Notes: generated by a model from the letters alone, not told the origin. A stretch of 64,000 nt of DNA from JAYUJH01 sp043765375 (GCA_043765375.1 JAYUJH010000017.1:124001-188000); one strand, 5' to 3'; positions 56,010-64,000 are shown, counted from the stretch's first letter. Numbers and translations: made by a program.

Positions 56010-57350
56010 ATGGCAACAAAACCCCGCTGGTTGCATGATAATTCGGTGCAATTATTGCTTGAAATCGCTCGCATGGAAGGTATTGAGTTGCGCTTTGTTG
56101 GCGGGTGTGTTCGTGACTTTGTGATGGAAAGGGATTTGGCTTATGGCGACATAGATTTGGCAACCCCGCATTTGCCTGATGTGATTTGCCAAGCATTTGC
56201 CAAGCATGGCAGGGTTATTCCAACGGGAATTGCGCATGGAACAGTGACGGTGATGCTTGAAGCTGGAAAAGACGACATTAATCAACATGGTAACAACAAT
56301 AGAGGGTTTGAAATAACTACATTACGCCGTGATGTGCAATGTGATGGCAGGCACGCAACCATTGAGTTTGTTGATGATTGGGAGGTTGATGCGCTGCGCC
56401 GTGATTTCACGATGAACGCATTATTTATGAATGATCATGGCGAAATTATAGATTATGTTGGTGGCGTTGCTGATGCAATAGCGGGGCGGGTGCGTTTTAT
56501 TGGTGATGCGAATGCAAGAATTGCGGAAGATTATTTGCGTATTTTGCGATATTATCGTTTCTTAGCAACGCATGGAAAATTATTGCAACAAGATGATTAT
56601 GCTTATGAAGCTATTGCTAAATATGCGCATAAATTAGTTGCAGGGGGTGGAGTTTCGGGCGAGAGAATTGGTCATGAAATGACGAAAATGCTTGGGGCGG
56701 ATAATCCCTATGCGGCTTTAGAATTAATGGCGGAAACTAAAGTTTGGCAGGTAATAACGGGTCAAGAAATCACGGGGCAGGCAGTCACGGGTGATGCTGT
56801 GATTAACTTAACTGCGTTACGAGATTTAATAGACAGGGAATTAATAGACAGGGAGTTAATAGCGGGTGAATTGAAAATAGGAGAGTTAATAGCGGGGGAG
56901 GGACAATTTAATATTAAACCTAACTTCAATCCTTGGCGACGCTTATGTGCGTTAATAAGTTCAACCAACATTAACACGCAATATATTGCTAATAATTGGC
57001 GATTAACGAATGTAACAAAAAAATATATGCAAGCGATGGCAAATGCGCACATGATTAAGGATATTGATTCATTGCGGGTGCAAGTGGCGCAACATGGCAA
57101 GGATATGGTGCAAGAAATGTTATTATTGCAACAAGATTTAGCGGGTAACACAACTCAATTGCTCCAATATTTACATGATTATCAACCGCAACCATGCCCA
57201 GTTAATGGTGCATTATTATTGCAAAACGGGTTTTCTCATGGAATAAAAATTAAATATGCGCTTGAGTCTTGCAATGATGCGTGGTTGCAATCTGATTTTA
57301 GTTTAAGCATGGAGCAGTTATTGGTGATTGCCGCTGAGCATAATGTTTGA
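56010..57350 (+). CDS. cca: CCA tRNA nucleotidyltransferase
   Basis: Adds or repairs the CCA end of tRNAs. The class II nucleotidyltransferase core shows RFVGGCVRDFVM, GDIDLATPHLPD (catalytic Asp pair), TLRRDVQCDGRHA, ALRRDFTMNALFMN, DPNARIAEDYLRILRYYRF-like ANARIAEDYLRILRYYRF. The C-terminal helical half is less conserved and contains a tandem-repeat expansion near residues 265-300 (ITGQAVTGD, then LIDRELIDRELIAGELKIG ELIAGE) encoded by short repeats in the DNA at about 56755-56905. The 446 residues slightly exceed the alphaproteobacterial norm. Starts eight bases after DUF6111. Confidence 0.93.
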   Translation: MATKPRWLHDNSVQLLLEIARMEGIELRFVGGCVRDFVMERDLAYGDIDLATPHLPDVICQAFAKHGRVIPTGIAHGTVTVMLEAGKDDINQHGNNNRGFEITTLRRDVQCDGRHATIEFVDDWEVDALRRDFTMNALFMNDHGEIIDYVGGVADAIAGRVRFIGDANARIAEDYLRILRYYRFLATHGKLLQQDDYAYEAIAKYAHKLVAGGGVSGERIGHEMTKMLGADNPYAALELMAETKVWQVITGQEITGQAVTGDAVINLTALRDLIDRELIDRELIAGELKIGELIAGEGQFNIKPNFNPWRRLCALISSTNINTQYIANNWRLTNVTKKYMQAMANAHMIKDIDSLRVQVAQHGKDMVQEMLLLQQDLAGNTTQLLQYLHDYQPQPCPVNGALLLQNGFSHGIKIKYALESCNDAWLQSDFSLSMEQLLVIAAEHNV

Positions 57351-57365
57351 GCATGATGTTGATAT

Positions 57366-57989
57366 TTAACCAGCAAATCTAGCAATTACATCATCAAACA
57401 TGGCTTCAGTTAGCACCCGAGTATTAATATTATAGCGTGAGGTATGATAGGAGCAAAATAATTCTATGTTAGCTATATTATAAACCACGCCATGTTTGAA
57501 TGGGTGAGTTGTGATTTTCCCACCTAGTGCTTTGACCGTTGCATTATGTGAAACTCCGCCTAGCACTAAGATACGCTGCAAATTGTGCATATTGGCGATT
57601 TCGGATTGCAAAAATTGGCCACATGTCGCAATTTCAAGCGTGGTTGGTTTGTTTTGTGGTGGAACGCATCGCACCGAATTGGTAATGCGAATGTTACGCA
57701 ATCGCAAACCATCACTCGCATGTTTGCCATATTCACCAATCGCCAATCCATGTTTAATTAATGCTGCATATAGCACATCACCAGCATAATCCCCCGTGAA
57801 AGGGCGGGCAGTTTGGTTTGCTCCGTGCAACCCTGGTGCTAACCCCACAATCAAATGGGTGGCGTTCAATTCACCAAATGCTGGCACTGGTGCATTATGA
57901 TAATGCGGATATGTAGCACAATTTTGCTGGCGAAACTCCGCAAGCCTTGGGCAGTTGGCGCAGTTATTTGATGGTGAAATCATTGGCAA
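57366..57989 (-). CDS. Uracil-DNA glycosylase family 5 (UdgB type)
   Basis: A 207-residue base-excision enzyme removing uracil (and in this family other deaminated bases) from DNA. N-terminal CANCPRL is half of the iron-sulfur cluster; VGLAPGLHGANQTARPFTGD is motif A; IRITNSVRCVPPQNKP supplies further ligands; the C-terminal active-site motif is SYHTSRYNINTRVLT. Family 5 enzymes lack the motif-A Asp/Asn and use the Asp in the AGD/GDYAGD region, present here. The downstream neighbour on the same strand is off by convergent cca; upstream is a PIN-toxin gene with only two bases between, so they may be one transcript. Confidence 0.92.
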   Translation of the reverse strand: MPMISPSNNCANCPRLAEFRQQNCATYPHYHNAPVPAFGELNATHLIVGLAPGLHGANQTARPFTGDYAGDVLYAALIKHGLAIGEYGKHASDGLRLRNIRITNSVRCVPPQNKPTTLEIATCGQFLQSEIANMHNLQRILVLGGVSHNATVKALGGKITTHPFKHGVVYNIANIELFCSYHTSRYNINTRVLTEAMFDDVIARFAG

Positions 57990-57991
57990 TT

Positions 57992-58378
57992 TTAATCTGG
58001 TAATAATTTTAAGTTTCCATATAGATTATAATGCCTAAAATCATTGTCACGAGTGATTAAAGCAACATTATTATCAATGCAATTTTGGGCAATTAGCGCA
58101 TCAGCAAGGCGTGCTTTTTTGCCTTTGGATAAAACCAAAGCTCGGAGCTTACCCGCTCTATGCCAATATCCATCTATAATTGGTAAAGTTGGCAGTCGCT
58201 CAATAGCATTATAAGTATTTATTTGTAAATTAGGGTCACTAAGCAACTCAGCAATAACTGGAAGTGGTAAAAACAAACAATTTTCTATAATTGCATTGCG
58301 AAGTATGTCAACATCTTCTCCCTCATGCTTTTTCAAAAATGCAATCATAGTGCTTGTATCTGCTGCAATCCAAATCAC
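57992..58378 (-). CDS. PIN-domain ribonuclease toxin (VapC-like)
   Basis: A 128-residue PIN domain. The acidic active-site residues are Asp7 (AADTST), Glu44 (VIAELLSD), Asp93 (ARLADALIA) and Asp111/Asp113 (TRDNDF). It should cleave RNA when freed from its antitoxin. The start is a GTG that overlaps the stop of the upstream antitoxin gene (TAGTG), which means tight translational coupling, typical of type II toxin-antitoxin pairs. It is followed after two bases by the uracil-DNA glycosylase gene. Whether it is a true toxin is inferred from family and layout. Confidence 0.88.
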   Translation of the reverse strand: MIWIAADTSTMIAFLKKHEGEDVDILRNAIIENCLFLPLPVIAELLSDPNLQINTYNAIERLPTLPIIDGYWHRAGKLRALVLSKGKKARLADALIAQNCIDNNVALITRDNDFRHYNLYGNLKLLPD

Positions 58379-58629
58379 TAAAATTCTCTATCTTCACGCA
58401 AAACATCAAGGGGAATTGAGAAGCAATCTGTATCTTTAAGCGAGCCTTCCATTGCTAATAATTGTTGATACGGATTTTTTATGATCTTGTTTGAGGTCAG
58501 ACTTTCTAATCCAGCTAGCAAGGTTTCAGCATAGCCAAAACCTGTGACTTTCTGCGCTTTCTCAAGCAAATGCTTAGGTATCTGCAAGTTAATATTAATG
58601 TTTTCACTAGTTAAATTATTTTCCATCAT
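58378..58629 (-). CDS. Antitoxin of the PIN-domain pair
   Basis: A short protein of about 83 residues (start at 58629 or 58626; a further in-frame ATG at 58656 exists). NINLQIPKHLLEKAQKVTGF followed by AETLLAGLESL suggests a ribbon-helix-helix-like DNA-binding start; the tail TDCFSIPLDVLREDREF is the kind of extended acidic end that wraps a PIN toxin. Its stop overlaps the toxin's GTG start by one base. No strong ribosome-binding site was seen. The antitoxin call rests mainly on position and size. Confidence 0.75.
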   Translation of the reverse strand: MMENNLTSENININLQIPKHLLEKAQKVTGFGYAETLLAGLESLTSNKIIKNPYQQLLAMEGSLKDTDCFSIPLDVLREDREF

Positions 58630-58696
58630 ATTATTATAATGAAAAATGATTTTCATGCAATTATTTTGTTTATTTTAACAAAAATAACATTTCCCC

Positions 58697-58725
58697 CTTG
58701 AAATGCAAAACATATTGCATATATT
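58697..58725 (+). promoter_or_regulatory. Candidate heat-shock (RpoH) promoter of groESL
   Basis: CTTGAAA at 58697-58703, preceded by CCCC, and CATATATT at 58718-58725 with 14 bases between, about 90 bp before the groES start. The -35 matches the sigma-32 consensus; the -10 (CCCCATNT) match is partial. No CIRCE inverted repeat was found in the gap. Confidence 0.5.
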
Positions 58726-58812
58726 GCTGATATGATGGAGATGATCCATGAAATAATTAAACATAATTAATAAAATATAATATACTAAAACTAACATTAG
58801 GAGCAGTTTTTT

Positions 58813-59133
58813 ATGAATAACATTAAACCATTATATGACCGTGTTGTCATACGCCGTTTGGAAGAAGAAGATCGCACAGCTGGCGGAATTATCATTCCTG
58901 ATTCGGCTAAAGAAAAGCCGCAAAAAGGTGAAGTTGTAGCTTGTGGTTCTGGCGCACGCAATGACGCTGGTAACATTGTTGCTTTGGAAGTGAAAGTTGG
59001 CGATGTAGTGTTGTTTGGCAAATGGTCTGGCACTGAAATCAAGATGTCGGGCGAAGAATTGTTGGTAATGAAAGAATCTGACATTATTGCTATTTTGGCT
59101 GGCGAAGCTGCTGCTAAAAAGAAAGCTGCATAA
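58813..59133 (+). CDS. groES: Co-chaperonin GroES
   Basis: A 106-residue subunit of the heptameric lid of GroEL. IKPLYDRVVIRRLEEEDRTA, the mobile loop TAGGIIIPDSAKEKPQKGEV, KVGDVVLFGKWSGTEIKMSG, EELLVMKESDIIAIL. The C-terminal extension GEAAAKKKAA is about ten residues longer than usual. TTAGGAGCAG precedes the ATG. It is the first gene of the groES-groEL operon; a likely heat-shock promoter lies about 90 bp upstream. Confidence 0.98.
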   Translation: MNNIKPLYDRVVIRRLEEEDRTAGGIIIPDSAKEKPQKGEVVACGSGARNDAGNIVALEVKVGDVVLFGKWSGTEIKMSGEELLVMKESDIIAILAGEAAAKKKAA

Positions 59134-59165
59134 ATATTGTAAAATTAAATAATTAGGAGAAGAAT

Positions 59166-60818
59166 ATGTCTAAAGAAATTAAGTTCGGAACTGACGCACG
59201 CTCGCAGATTTTGCTAGGTGCTGACATTTTGGCAAATGCTGTGAAAGTAACTTTGGGGCCAAAAGGTCGCAATGTAGTAATTTCAAAATCTTATGGTGCG
59301 CCTCGTATCACTAAAGATGGCGTTACTGTTGCTAAAGAAATCACGCTTGCAAATAACTTTCAGAATATGGGCGCACAAATGTTGCGTGAAGTGGCAAGCA
59401 AAACTGCTGATACCGCTGGTGACGGCACAACTACTGCAACAGTTCTTGCGCAAGCTATTATCCGTGAAGGTGCAAAAGCAGTTGCTGCTGGCTTAAATCC
59501 AATGGATTTGAAGCGTGGAATTGATAAAGCAGTTGCTGCTGTTGTTGAGGAAATCAAAAAGAAAAGCAAGCCTATCTCATCACACGCAGAAATTGCACAA
59601 GTTGGAACTATTTCAGCTAATGGCGATGAAGTGATTGGTAACAAACTTGCTGAAGCAATGGATAGAGTTGGTAAAGAAGGCGTAATCACCGTTGAAGAAG
59701 CTAAAGGGCTTGAGTTTGAGCTTGAAGTTGTTGAAGGTATGATGTTTGACCGTGGATATTTGTCACCATATTTTGTGACAAACTCAGAGAAAATGGTTGC
59801 TGAACTTGAAAATCCGTGCATTTTGCTGGTTGAGAAAAAACTCTCAGGTTTGCAACAATTATTGCCATTGCTTGAGGCAGTTGTGCAATCGCAACGTCCG
59901 TTGTTGATTATTGCAGAAGATGTTGAAGGCGAAGCCTTGGCAACTTTGGTGGTGAATAAGCTCCGTGGTGGATTGAAAGTTGCGGCCGTTAAAGCCCCTG
60001 GTTTTGGTGATCGTCGCAAAGCAATGTTGGAAGATATTGCAATCTTGACTGGTGGACAAGTTATCAGTGAAGATTTGGGCATGAAGTTGGAAAATGTTGG
60101 CATCAACATGCTTGGTTCTGCTAAAAAGATTTCAATAACCAAAGAAGATACCACAATTGTTGATGGTGCTGGAAACAAAGCTGATATTGAAGTGCGTTGC
60201 AGCCAAATTCGCGCTCAAGTGGAAGATACAACTTCTGATTATGACCGTGAGAAATTGCAAGAGCGTTTGGCTAAACTTTCAGGTGGCGTTGCCGTATTGA
60301 AAGTTGGTGGTTCAACTGAAGTTGAAGTTAAAGAACGTAAAGATCGTGTTGACGATGCACTTCATGCAACTCGCGCTGCTGTGGAAGAAGGAATTGTTCC
60401 AGGTGGTGGGATTACATTGCTTTATGCTTCAAAAGTGTTGGATAACATCAAGGCTGATAATGAAGAGCAAAAAGCGGGTATTAATATTGTGCGCCGTGCG
60501 TTGCAAGCTCCTATTCGTCAAATCGTTGAAAATGCTGGGCTAGATGGTGCAGTAGTTGCTGGCAAATTGCTGGAAAGCAAAGATAGCAATTATGGTTTCA
60601 ATGCGCAAACATTGGAATATTGCGATATGGTGAAGTGCGGTATCATTGACCCAACTAAGGTTGTGCGCACCGCATTGCAAGATGCAGCGTCAGTTGCTGG
60701 GTTGTTAATCACGACTGAAGCATTAATCGCTGATAAGCCTGAAGAAAATAATGGTTCTTCAAATGCTGCTGCTGGCGGTATGGGTGGAATGGGCGGCATG
60801 GGTGGTATGGATTTCTAA
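59166..60818 (+). CDS. groEL: Chaperonin GroEL
   Basis: A 550-residue 60-kDa chaperonin folding proteins in its central cavity. KVTLGPKGRNVVISKSYGAP, the ATP-binding loop TAGDGTTTATVLAQAI, the apical domain (ITVEEAKGLEFELEVVEGMM, FDRGYLSPYFVTN), GVAVLKVGGSTEVEVKERKD, GIVPGGGITLLYAS, and the Gly-Met-rich tail GGMGGMGGMGGMDF. Codon choice is more uniform and GC3 somewhat different from flanking orphan genes, as expected of a highly expressed gene. TTAGGAGAAG precedes the ATG, 32 bp after groES. Confidence 0.99.
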   Translation: MSKEIKFGTDARSQILLGADILANAVKVTLGPKGRNVVISKSYGAPRITKDGVTVAKEITLANNFQNMGAQMLREVASKTADTAGDGTTTATVLAQAIIREGAKAVAAGLNPMDLKRGIDKAVAAVVEEIKKKSKPISSHAEIAQVGTISANGDEVIGNKLAEAMDRVGKEGVITVEEAKGLEFELEVVEGMMFDRGYLSPYFVTNSEKMVAELENPCILLVEKKLSGLQQLLPLLEAVVQSQRPLLIIAEDVEGEALATLVVNKLRGGLKVAAVKAPGFGDRRKAMLEDIAILTGGQVISEDLGMKLENVGINMLGSAKKISITKEDTTIVDGAGNKADIEVRCSQIRAQVEDTTSDYDREKLQERLAKLSGGVAVLKVGGSTEVEVKERKDRVDDALHATRAAVEEGIVPGGGITLLYASKVLDNIKADNEEQKAGINIVRRALQAPIRQIVENAGLDGAVVAGKLLESKDSNYGFNAQTLEYCDMVKCGIIDPTKVVRTALQDAASVAGLLITTEALIADKPEENNGSSNAAAGGMGGMGGMGGMDF

Positions 60819-60846
60819 ATCCAAACTATTCATAATGTTTGAAGAA

Positions 60847-60875
60847 AAGGTGGGCGCAAAACGTCCACCTTTTTT
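60847..60875 (+). terminator. Rho-independent terminator of groESL
   Basis: Stem AAGGTGGGCG (60847-60856) and CGTCCACCTT (60862-60871) with one G-U pair and a 5-base loop, ending in a T-run to 60875. Confidence 0.9.
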
Positions 60876-60950
60876 GTTGATTTTCGGCGTGTTATTGTTG
60901 TTTTGCTTTTTCTGTTGAATATAGCGTCAAAATTGATTATATGATATATC

Positions 60951-61364
60951 ATGAATATGCTTTCCATAACCCCCTTATATACTGCTTTGCTCACTTTGCT
61001 GTTTGTTGTATTCTCCGCATTGGTAATTCGTTGCCGTTTGAAATGCAATCAAGTGATTGGTGATGGCGGGAAGGACATTATGGTGCGTCACATGCGGGCG
61101 CACGCCAATTTTTCTGAATATATTCCGCTTGCATTGTTGCTGATGCTGATGCTAGAGCTTGGTGGAACTAACTCAACAACCTTGCATATTATGGGGATTG
61201 CGTTGATTGTTGGCCGCATCTCGCATTTTTATAGTTTAACCGTGAAAGAGCCTAGTTCAGCCAAATCTGGCAAAATGGTGATAATTTACCGTCAAATTGG
61301 TATGGTGCTAACATTTGGGTGCTTGCTGGCTGGGGCAATCACTGCTATTAATAATTATTTTTGA
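60951..61364 (+). CDS. MAPEG family membrane protein
   Basis: A 137-residue four-helix membrane protein. The family motif RHMRAHANFSEYIPLALLLM with the Glu-Tyr-Ile-Pro centre is clear, followed by the third helix (TTLHIMGIALIVGRISHFYS) and the last (IGMVLTFGCLLAGAITAIN). MAPEG members are glutathione-dependent transferases or related proteins; bacterial members with this HANF-x-E-Y motif mostly lack assigned substrates. It lies between groEL and asd on the same strand, 13 bp before asd, so it may be co-transcribed with asd. Confidence 0.88.
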   Translation: MNMLSITPLYTALLTLLFVVFSALVIRCRLKCNQVIGDGGKDIMVRHMRAHANFSEYIPLALLLMLMLELGGTNSTTLHIMGIALIVGRISHFYSLTVKEPSSAKSGKMVIIYRQIGMVLTFGCLLAGAITAINNYF

Positions 61365-61377
61365 GGTCGCATAAATT

Positions 61378-62415
61378 ATGTTTAACATCGCAATTGTTGG
61401 TGCAACCGGAAATGTCGGGCGGGAGATGCTCGCAACCCTTGCTGAACGTCGCTTCCCAATCAAACAAATAGTTGCACTTGCTTCACGCAATTCGCTTGGC
61501 AAAGAAGTTAGTTTTGGCAATGACCGTGTTCTCAAATGCCAAGTGTTGGAAGATTTTGATTTTAGCGATACTGATATTGCCTTATTTTCACCGGGGGGAG
61601 CGGTTTCCGCCATTCATGCGCCCCGTGCCGCAGCGGCTGGTTGCGTGGTGATTGATAATACCTCACATTTCCGTATGTTTGATGATGTGCCGTTGATTGT
61701 GCCAGAAGTGAATGCACATGCGCTTGTGGATTTTCGTAAAAGCAACATCATCGCTAACCCAAATTGCTCAACCATACAAATGGTGGTTGCACTCAAGCCG
61801 TTAGCAGAGATTGCAGCAATCAAGAGAATTGTCGTTTCAACTTATCAATCAGTTTCGGGGGCGGGCAAAGATGCAATGGACGAGCTTTATGCTCAAACTA
61901 AAAAAGTATTCATGGGCGAGGAGGAAGCTCCGCAATGTTTCCCCAAGCAAATTGCGTTTAATGTGATTCCGCAAATTGATGTGTTCATGGCAAATGGTAG
62001 CACCAAAGAAGAATGGAAAATGATGGTGGAGACGCAAAAAATCATGGGTGCTGATATTTCGGTTAGCGCAACTTGCGTGCGTGTCCCTGTGTTTGTTGGG
62101 CATAGTGAATCCGTCAATGTGGAGTTTCATGAGGCTGTGACATTGGATCAAGCGTATCTTGCACTCGGGGAGGCTGATGGCGTGGTGTTGTTGCAAGAGC
62201 GTGATGATGCAGATGGTTACATCACTCCGAAAGAAGTTATGGGTGAAGATGGTGTTTATGTTTCACGGTTGCGAATTGATGAAAGTGCGCCAAATTGCTT
62301 GAATATGTGGATTGTGGCTGATAACTTACGCAAGGGTGCTGCCCTGAATGCGGTGCAAATTGCTGAATGCTTAATCACTGATTATGGCTTGAAGCCTAAA
62401 GCAAATATTGTTTGA
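61378..62415 (+). CDS. asd: Aspartate-semialdehyde dehydrogenase
   Basis: NADPH-dependent reduction of aspartyl phosphate to aspartate semialdehyde, the branch point to lysine/diaminopimelate, threonine and methionine. NADP-binding IAIVGATGNVGREMLATL, SPGGAVSAIHAPRAAAAG, the catalytic Cys in NPNCSTIQMVVALKPL, the Ser-rich STYQSVSGAGKDAMDEL and the His in VRVPVFVGHSESVNVEF. 345 residues, normal length. It is located 13 bp after the MAPEG gene. Diaminopimelate demand for peptidoglycan makes it essential in most relatives. Confidence 0.97.
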   Translation: MFNIAIVGATGNVGREMLATLAERRFPIKQIVALASRNSLGKEVSFGNDRVLKCQVLEDFDFSDTDIALFSPGGAVSAIHAPRAAAAGCVVIDNTSHFRMFDDVPLIVPEVNAHALVDFRKSNIIANPNCSTIQMVVALKPLAEIAAIKRIVVSTYQSVSGAGKDAMDELYAQTKKVFMGEEEAPQCFPKQIAFNVIPQIDVFMANGSTKEEWKMMVETQKIMGADISVSATCVRVPVFVGHSESVNVEFHEAVTLDQAYLALGEADGVVLLQERDDADGYITPKEVMGEDGVYVSRLRIDESAPNCLNMWIVADNLRKGAALNAVQIAECLITDYGLKPKANIV

Positions 62416-62552
62416 TAATTAAATAAATGACGTTCTTTGAAAATAAGCGTTTTCCAATTAATATAATAAAACAATTTTGCGAACGTGTTAATCAAAACGC
62501 ATTTTCTTTAACATTACTCACTACCTATGTTAAGTATAAAATTAGTTTTGGC

Positions 62553-63677
62553 CTACATATCATGCACATTACTTAAGCATTTTATTAGATCGTTGTTAAA
62601 ATAATAGTTAGAGTTTTGTATTCTTACCTTTTGCATTAATCCAATTTCTGTTACTGCATCTAAACATTTTGCTGCGGTTTGTCTGCTGACTTTGAGCTCA
62701 TCTACGACATGTGCAATTTTTGTATATGGATGGTTGAACATTATATTAAGCAAATCTTGAGTGTAAATATTAGCAATCTTAGTGCGCATTGTATTCTTAT
62801 GTTTTTGTAATATAATCTTTATTTCCTCTATTAGGCAAATTGTTTGTCTTGACGTGTGGCAAATACCTTCTAGCATAAACATTATCCATTCTTCCCATAT
62901 TCCTTGGTCACGCACTGCTTGAAGCAAACGATAATATTCTTGCTTGTTGTGATTAATGTAGCGGGAAAGATATAGGATTGGTGTATCCAGAAGCTGTTGA
63001 TGCACTAAATATAAAACGTTAATCATACGTCCTGTACGTCCGTTGCCATCAAAAAAAGGGTGAATACTTTCAAATTGATGATGTATGATTGCCATTTTTA
63101 CTAACGCATCCAAATCGCTTAAATCTTTATCATTGATAAAGTCTTCCAGGTTTTTCATGGCGTTTTCAATTTGCGCTAAAGATTGTGGAGGAGTATATAT
63201 CACGTTTCCTGTTATTTGCTCTTTTAGTGTGGTTCCAGCTTGTGAACGAAAACCAGAATCATTTTCTAATAATTCAGATTGCATGCTTTTTATTAGGTTA
63301 TTACGTAATAAACCACTTTTTTTTATTTCTGAAAAACCTCTAATTAATGCGGTCGCATAAAGATGCACTTCTTTGGCGGCATGGCTAACAAAATATCTTG
63401 CTTTTTCATCACTTTGATATAATTCATCATTTGTTGTTACGATGTTTTCTATTGCAGAGCTATCCTTTGCCTCTTGTAAAGATAATGTTTTAATTAAAAT
63501 ATTTTGATTGGGCATAGATATAGCTACCCCCTTTAATTCAGCTAATGCAGCTCGTGCTTCGCTAGTTTTTTTCATTACTTTTTTATTCTCCAGTTCCATC
63601 GGCAGAGGAAGGGTGGGGATATTGTAAGTTCCCTGTGACAATATAACATTAGGATAATTATAAGTTATTATATTCAT
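62553..63677 (-). CDS. Fic-domain protein with N-terminal inhibitory helix
   Basis: A 374-residue Fic protein that probably transfers AMP (or another nucleotide group) to target proteins. N-terminal region with the inhibitory motif (S/T)-x-x-x-E-(G/N) in KDSSAIENIV near residue 75, marking class II; then GTTLKEQITGNVIYTPPQSL; the active-site motif HPFFDGNGRTGRMINVL near residue 215; FLEGI-type MFMLEGICHTSRQT and a C-terminal winged-helix-like domain (HVVDELKVSRQTAAKCLDAV). All catalytic residues are intact. It is a single, AT-rich gene. A regulatory or toxin-like role is possible. Confidence 0.9.
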   Translation of the reverse strand: MNIITYNYPNVILSQGTYNIPTLPLPMELENKKVMKKTSEARAALAELKGVAISMPNQNILIKTLSLQEAKDSSAIENIVTTNDELYQSDEKARYFVSHAAKEVHLYATALIRGFSEIKKSGLLRNNLIKSMQSELLENDSGFRSQAGTTLKEQITGNVIYTPPQSLAQIENAMKNLEDFINDKDLSDLDALVKMAIIHHQFESIHPFFDGNGRTGRMINVLYLVHQQLLDTPILYLSRYINHNKQEYYRLLQAVRDQGIWEEWIMFMLEGICHTSRQTICLIEEIKIILQKHKNTMRTKIANIYTQDLLNIMFNHPYTKIAHVVDELKVSRQTAAKCLDAVTEIGLMQKVRIQNSNYYFNNDLIKCLSNVHDM

Positions 63678-63695
63678 GTGATAAATTATATATGA

Positions 63696-64000
63696 TTAAA
63701 TTGTTACTTGCAACTCACACATTACGAGGGCGTGATCGGAGGGTTTATCCAACGTTCGCAAATATTTTGCCACCTCGCACCCTTCAAGTTTATCAACTGC
63801 CTCGGGTGAAAGCAACAGATGGTCTATGCGCAAGCCATGGTCACGCTCAAACGCTGCCCCACGATAATCCCACCAGCTATATATATGTGCGTCGGGGTGC
63901 GTCACCCGCATTGCATCATAATAACCCATATTTAATATGGCTCGCAAATGCGCCCGCTCTAGCGCATTATAGCAGATGCTGCCCTCAAGTGCCGCCGCAT
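63696..64000 (-). CDS. xthA: Exodeoxyribonuclease III (5' end off window)
   Basis: The C-terminal 100 residues of an AP endonuclease/exonuclease III; the frame is open to the right window edge, so the N-terminal two thirds lie outside. Visible features: HPDAHIYSWWDYRGAAFERD, GLRIDHLLLSPEA, and the catalytic Asp-His pair in LDKPSDHALVMCEL. In DNA repair it incises abasic sites left by glycosylases such as the one encoded at 57366. It ends 18 bp before the fic gene start, on the same strand, so fic may be transcribed from upstream of xthA. Confidence 0.93.
   Translation of the reverse strand, partial: AAALEGSICYNALERAHLRAILNMGYYDAMRVTHPDAHIYSWWDYRGAAFERDHGLRIDHLLLSPEAVDKLEGCEVAKYLRTLDKPSDHALVMCELQVTI

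Noticed and set aside
58630..58812. CIRCE element before groES
   Set aside because: TTAGCACTC-N9-GAGTGCTAA is absent; only a sigma-32-like promoter is visible.
59360..60178. 272-codon minus-strand frame inside groEL
   Set aside because: Antisense shadow of a highly conserved gene with no expression signals.
1..64000. CRISPR arrays or cas genes
   Set aside because: No regularly spaced identical repeats with unique spacers; the repeat families are palindromic and irregularly dispersed.

Overview
The window is AT-rich chromosomal DNA from an alphaproteobacterium. The evidence is gene content and order: a monofunctional hisB followed by a DUF2628 gene and hisH; ZapA followed by a CysN-CysC fusion; EnvC-like/CtpA/divergent polysaccharide deacetylase/RppH in one run; DUF6111 directly before the CCA-adding enzyme; and a TIGR03643 gene. 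The cell is a motile, biosynthetically competent bacterium (histidine, riboflavin, sulfate activation, heme, aspartate family, peptidoglycan) with a large chemotaxis locus. It is not a reduced obligate symbiont. No rRNA, CRISPR array, prophage or classical IS was seen. One tRNA (Val, anticodon TAC) is present.

Layout. 1-1.7 kb: histidine operon (minus). 1.8-5.2 kb: metW, a PTS EIIA and orphan proteins. 5.4-12.9 kb: ribD, a HEPN/Abi-like gene, a mscL + clan GH-J glycosidase pair divergent from a sucrose-phosphate-synthase-like GT4 enzyme, and an orphan membrane-active-looking protein. 13-17.2 kb: dnaE, interrupted in frame by a repeat-flanked DUF559 nuclease domain. 17.6-24 kb: an orphan peptidoglycan-binding-like protein, zapA with a coupled partner, cysNC, a CBS protein and small conserved genes. 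24-35.6 kb: two chemotaxis gene runs on the minus strand (STAS-cheY-cheA-cheW-mcp and cheR-cheD-cheB-soluble mcp), with an unlisted 40-residue membrane peptide gene between them. 35.7-43.4 kb: rppH, polysaccharide deacetylase, ctpA, envC-like, serS, photolyase. 43.4-48.4 kb: secreted, membrane and orphan proteins plus mraY. 48.4-57.4 kb: tRNA-Val, hupB, mreB, a GH114-like protein, hemE, a lipoprotein, hemH, a DUF2335 cassette, DUF6111 and cca. 57.4-64 kb: uracil-DNA glycosylase, a VapBC-like pair, groES-groEL, MAPEG, asd, fic and the end of xthA.

The most distinctive feature is the repeat load. Three unrelated palindromic families are visible. (i) A GC-rich CTCCCC(TTGC)GGGGAG family occurs in two modules (A and B) and sits in frame inside dnaE, cheA and serS as well as between genes; in dnaE direct copies of A+B bracket a DUF559 endonuclease domain. 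(ii) A GGATACCAGC/GCTGGTATGAC family lies only between genes. (iii) A 51-95 bp palindrome has ends like AGGTTATGTTGTGATTT. Many otherwise conserved proteins (HisH, CheW, CheB, CheD, CysN, Cca, photolyase, deacetylase) also carry in-frame low-complexity or tandem-repeat expansions. The DUF559 element in dnaE, with its apparent nuclease-free derivatives in cheA and serS, is the best candidate for an undescribed mobile system here.
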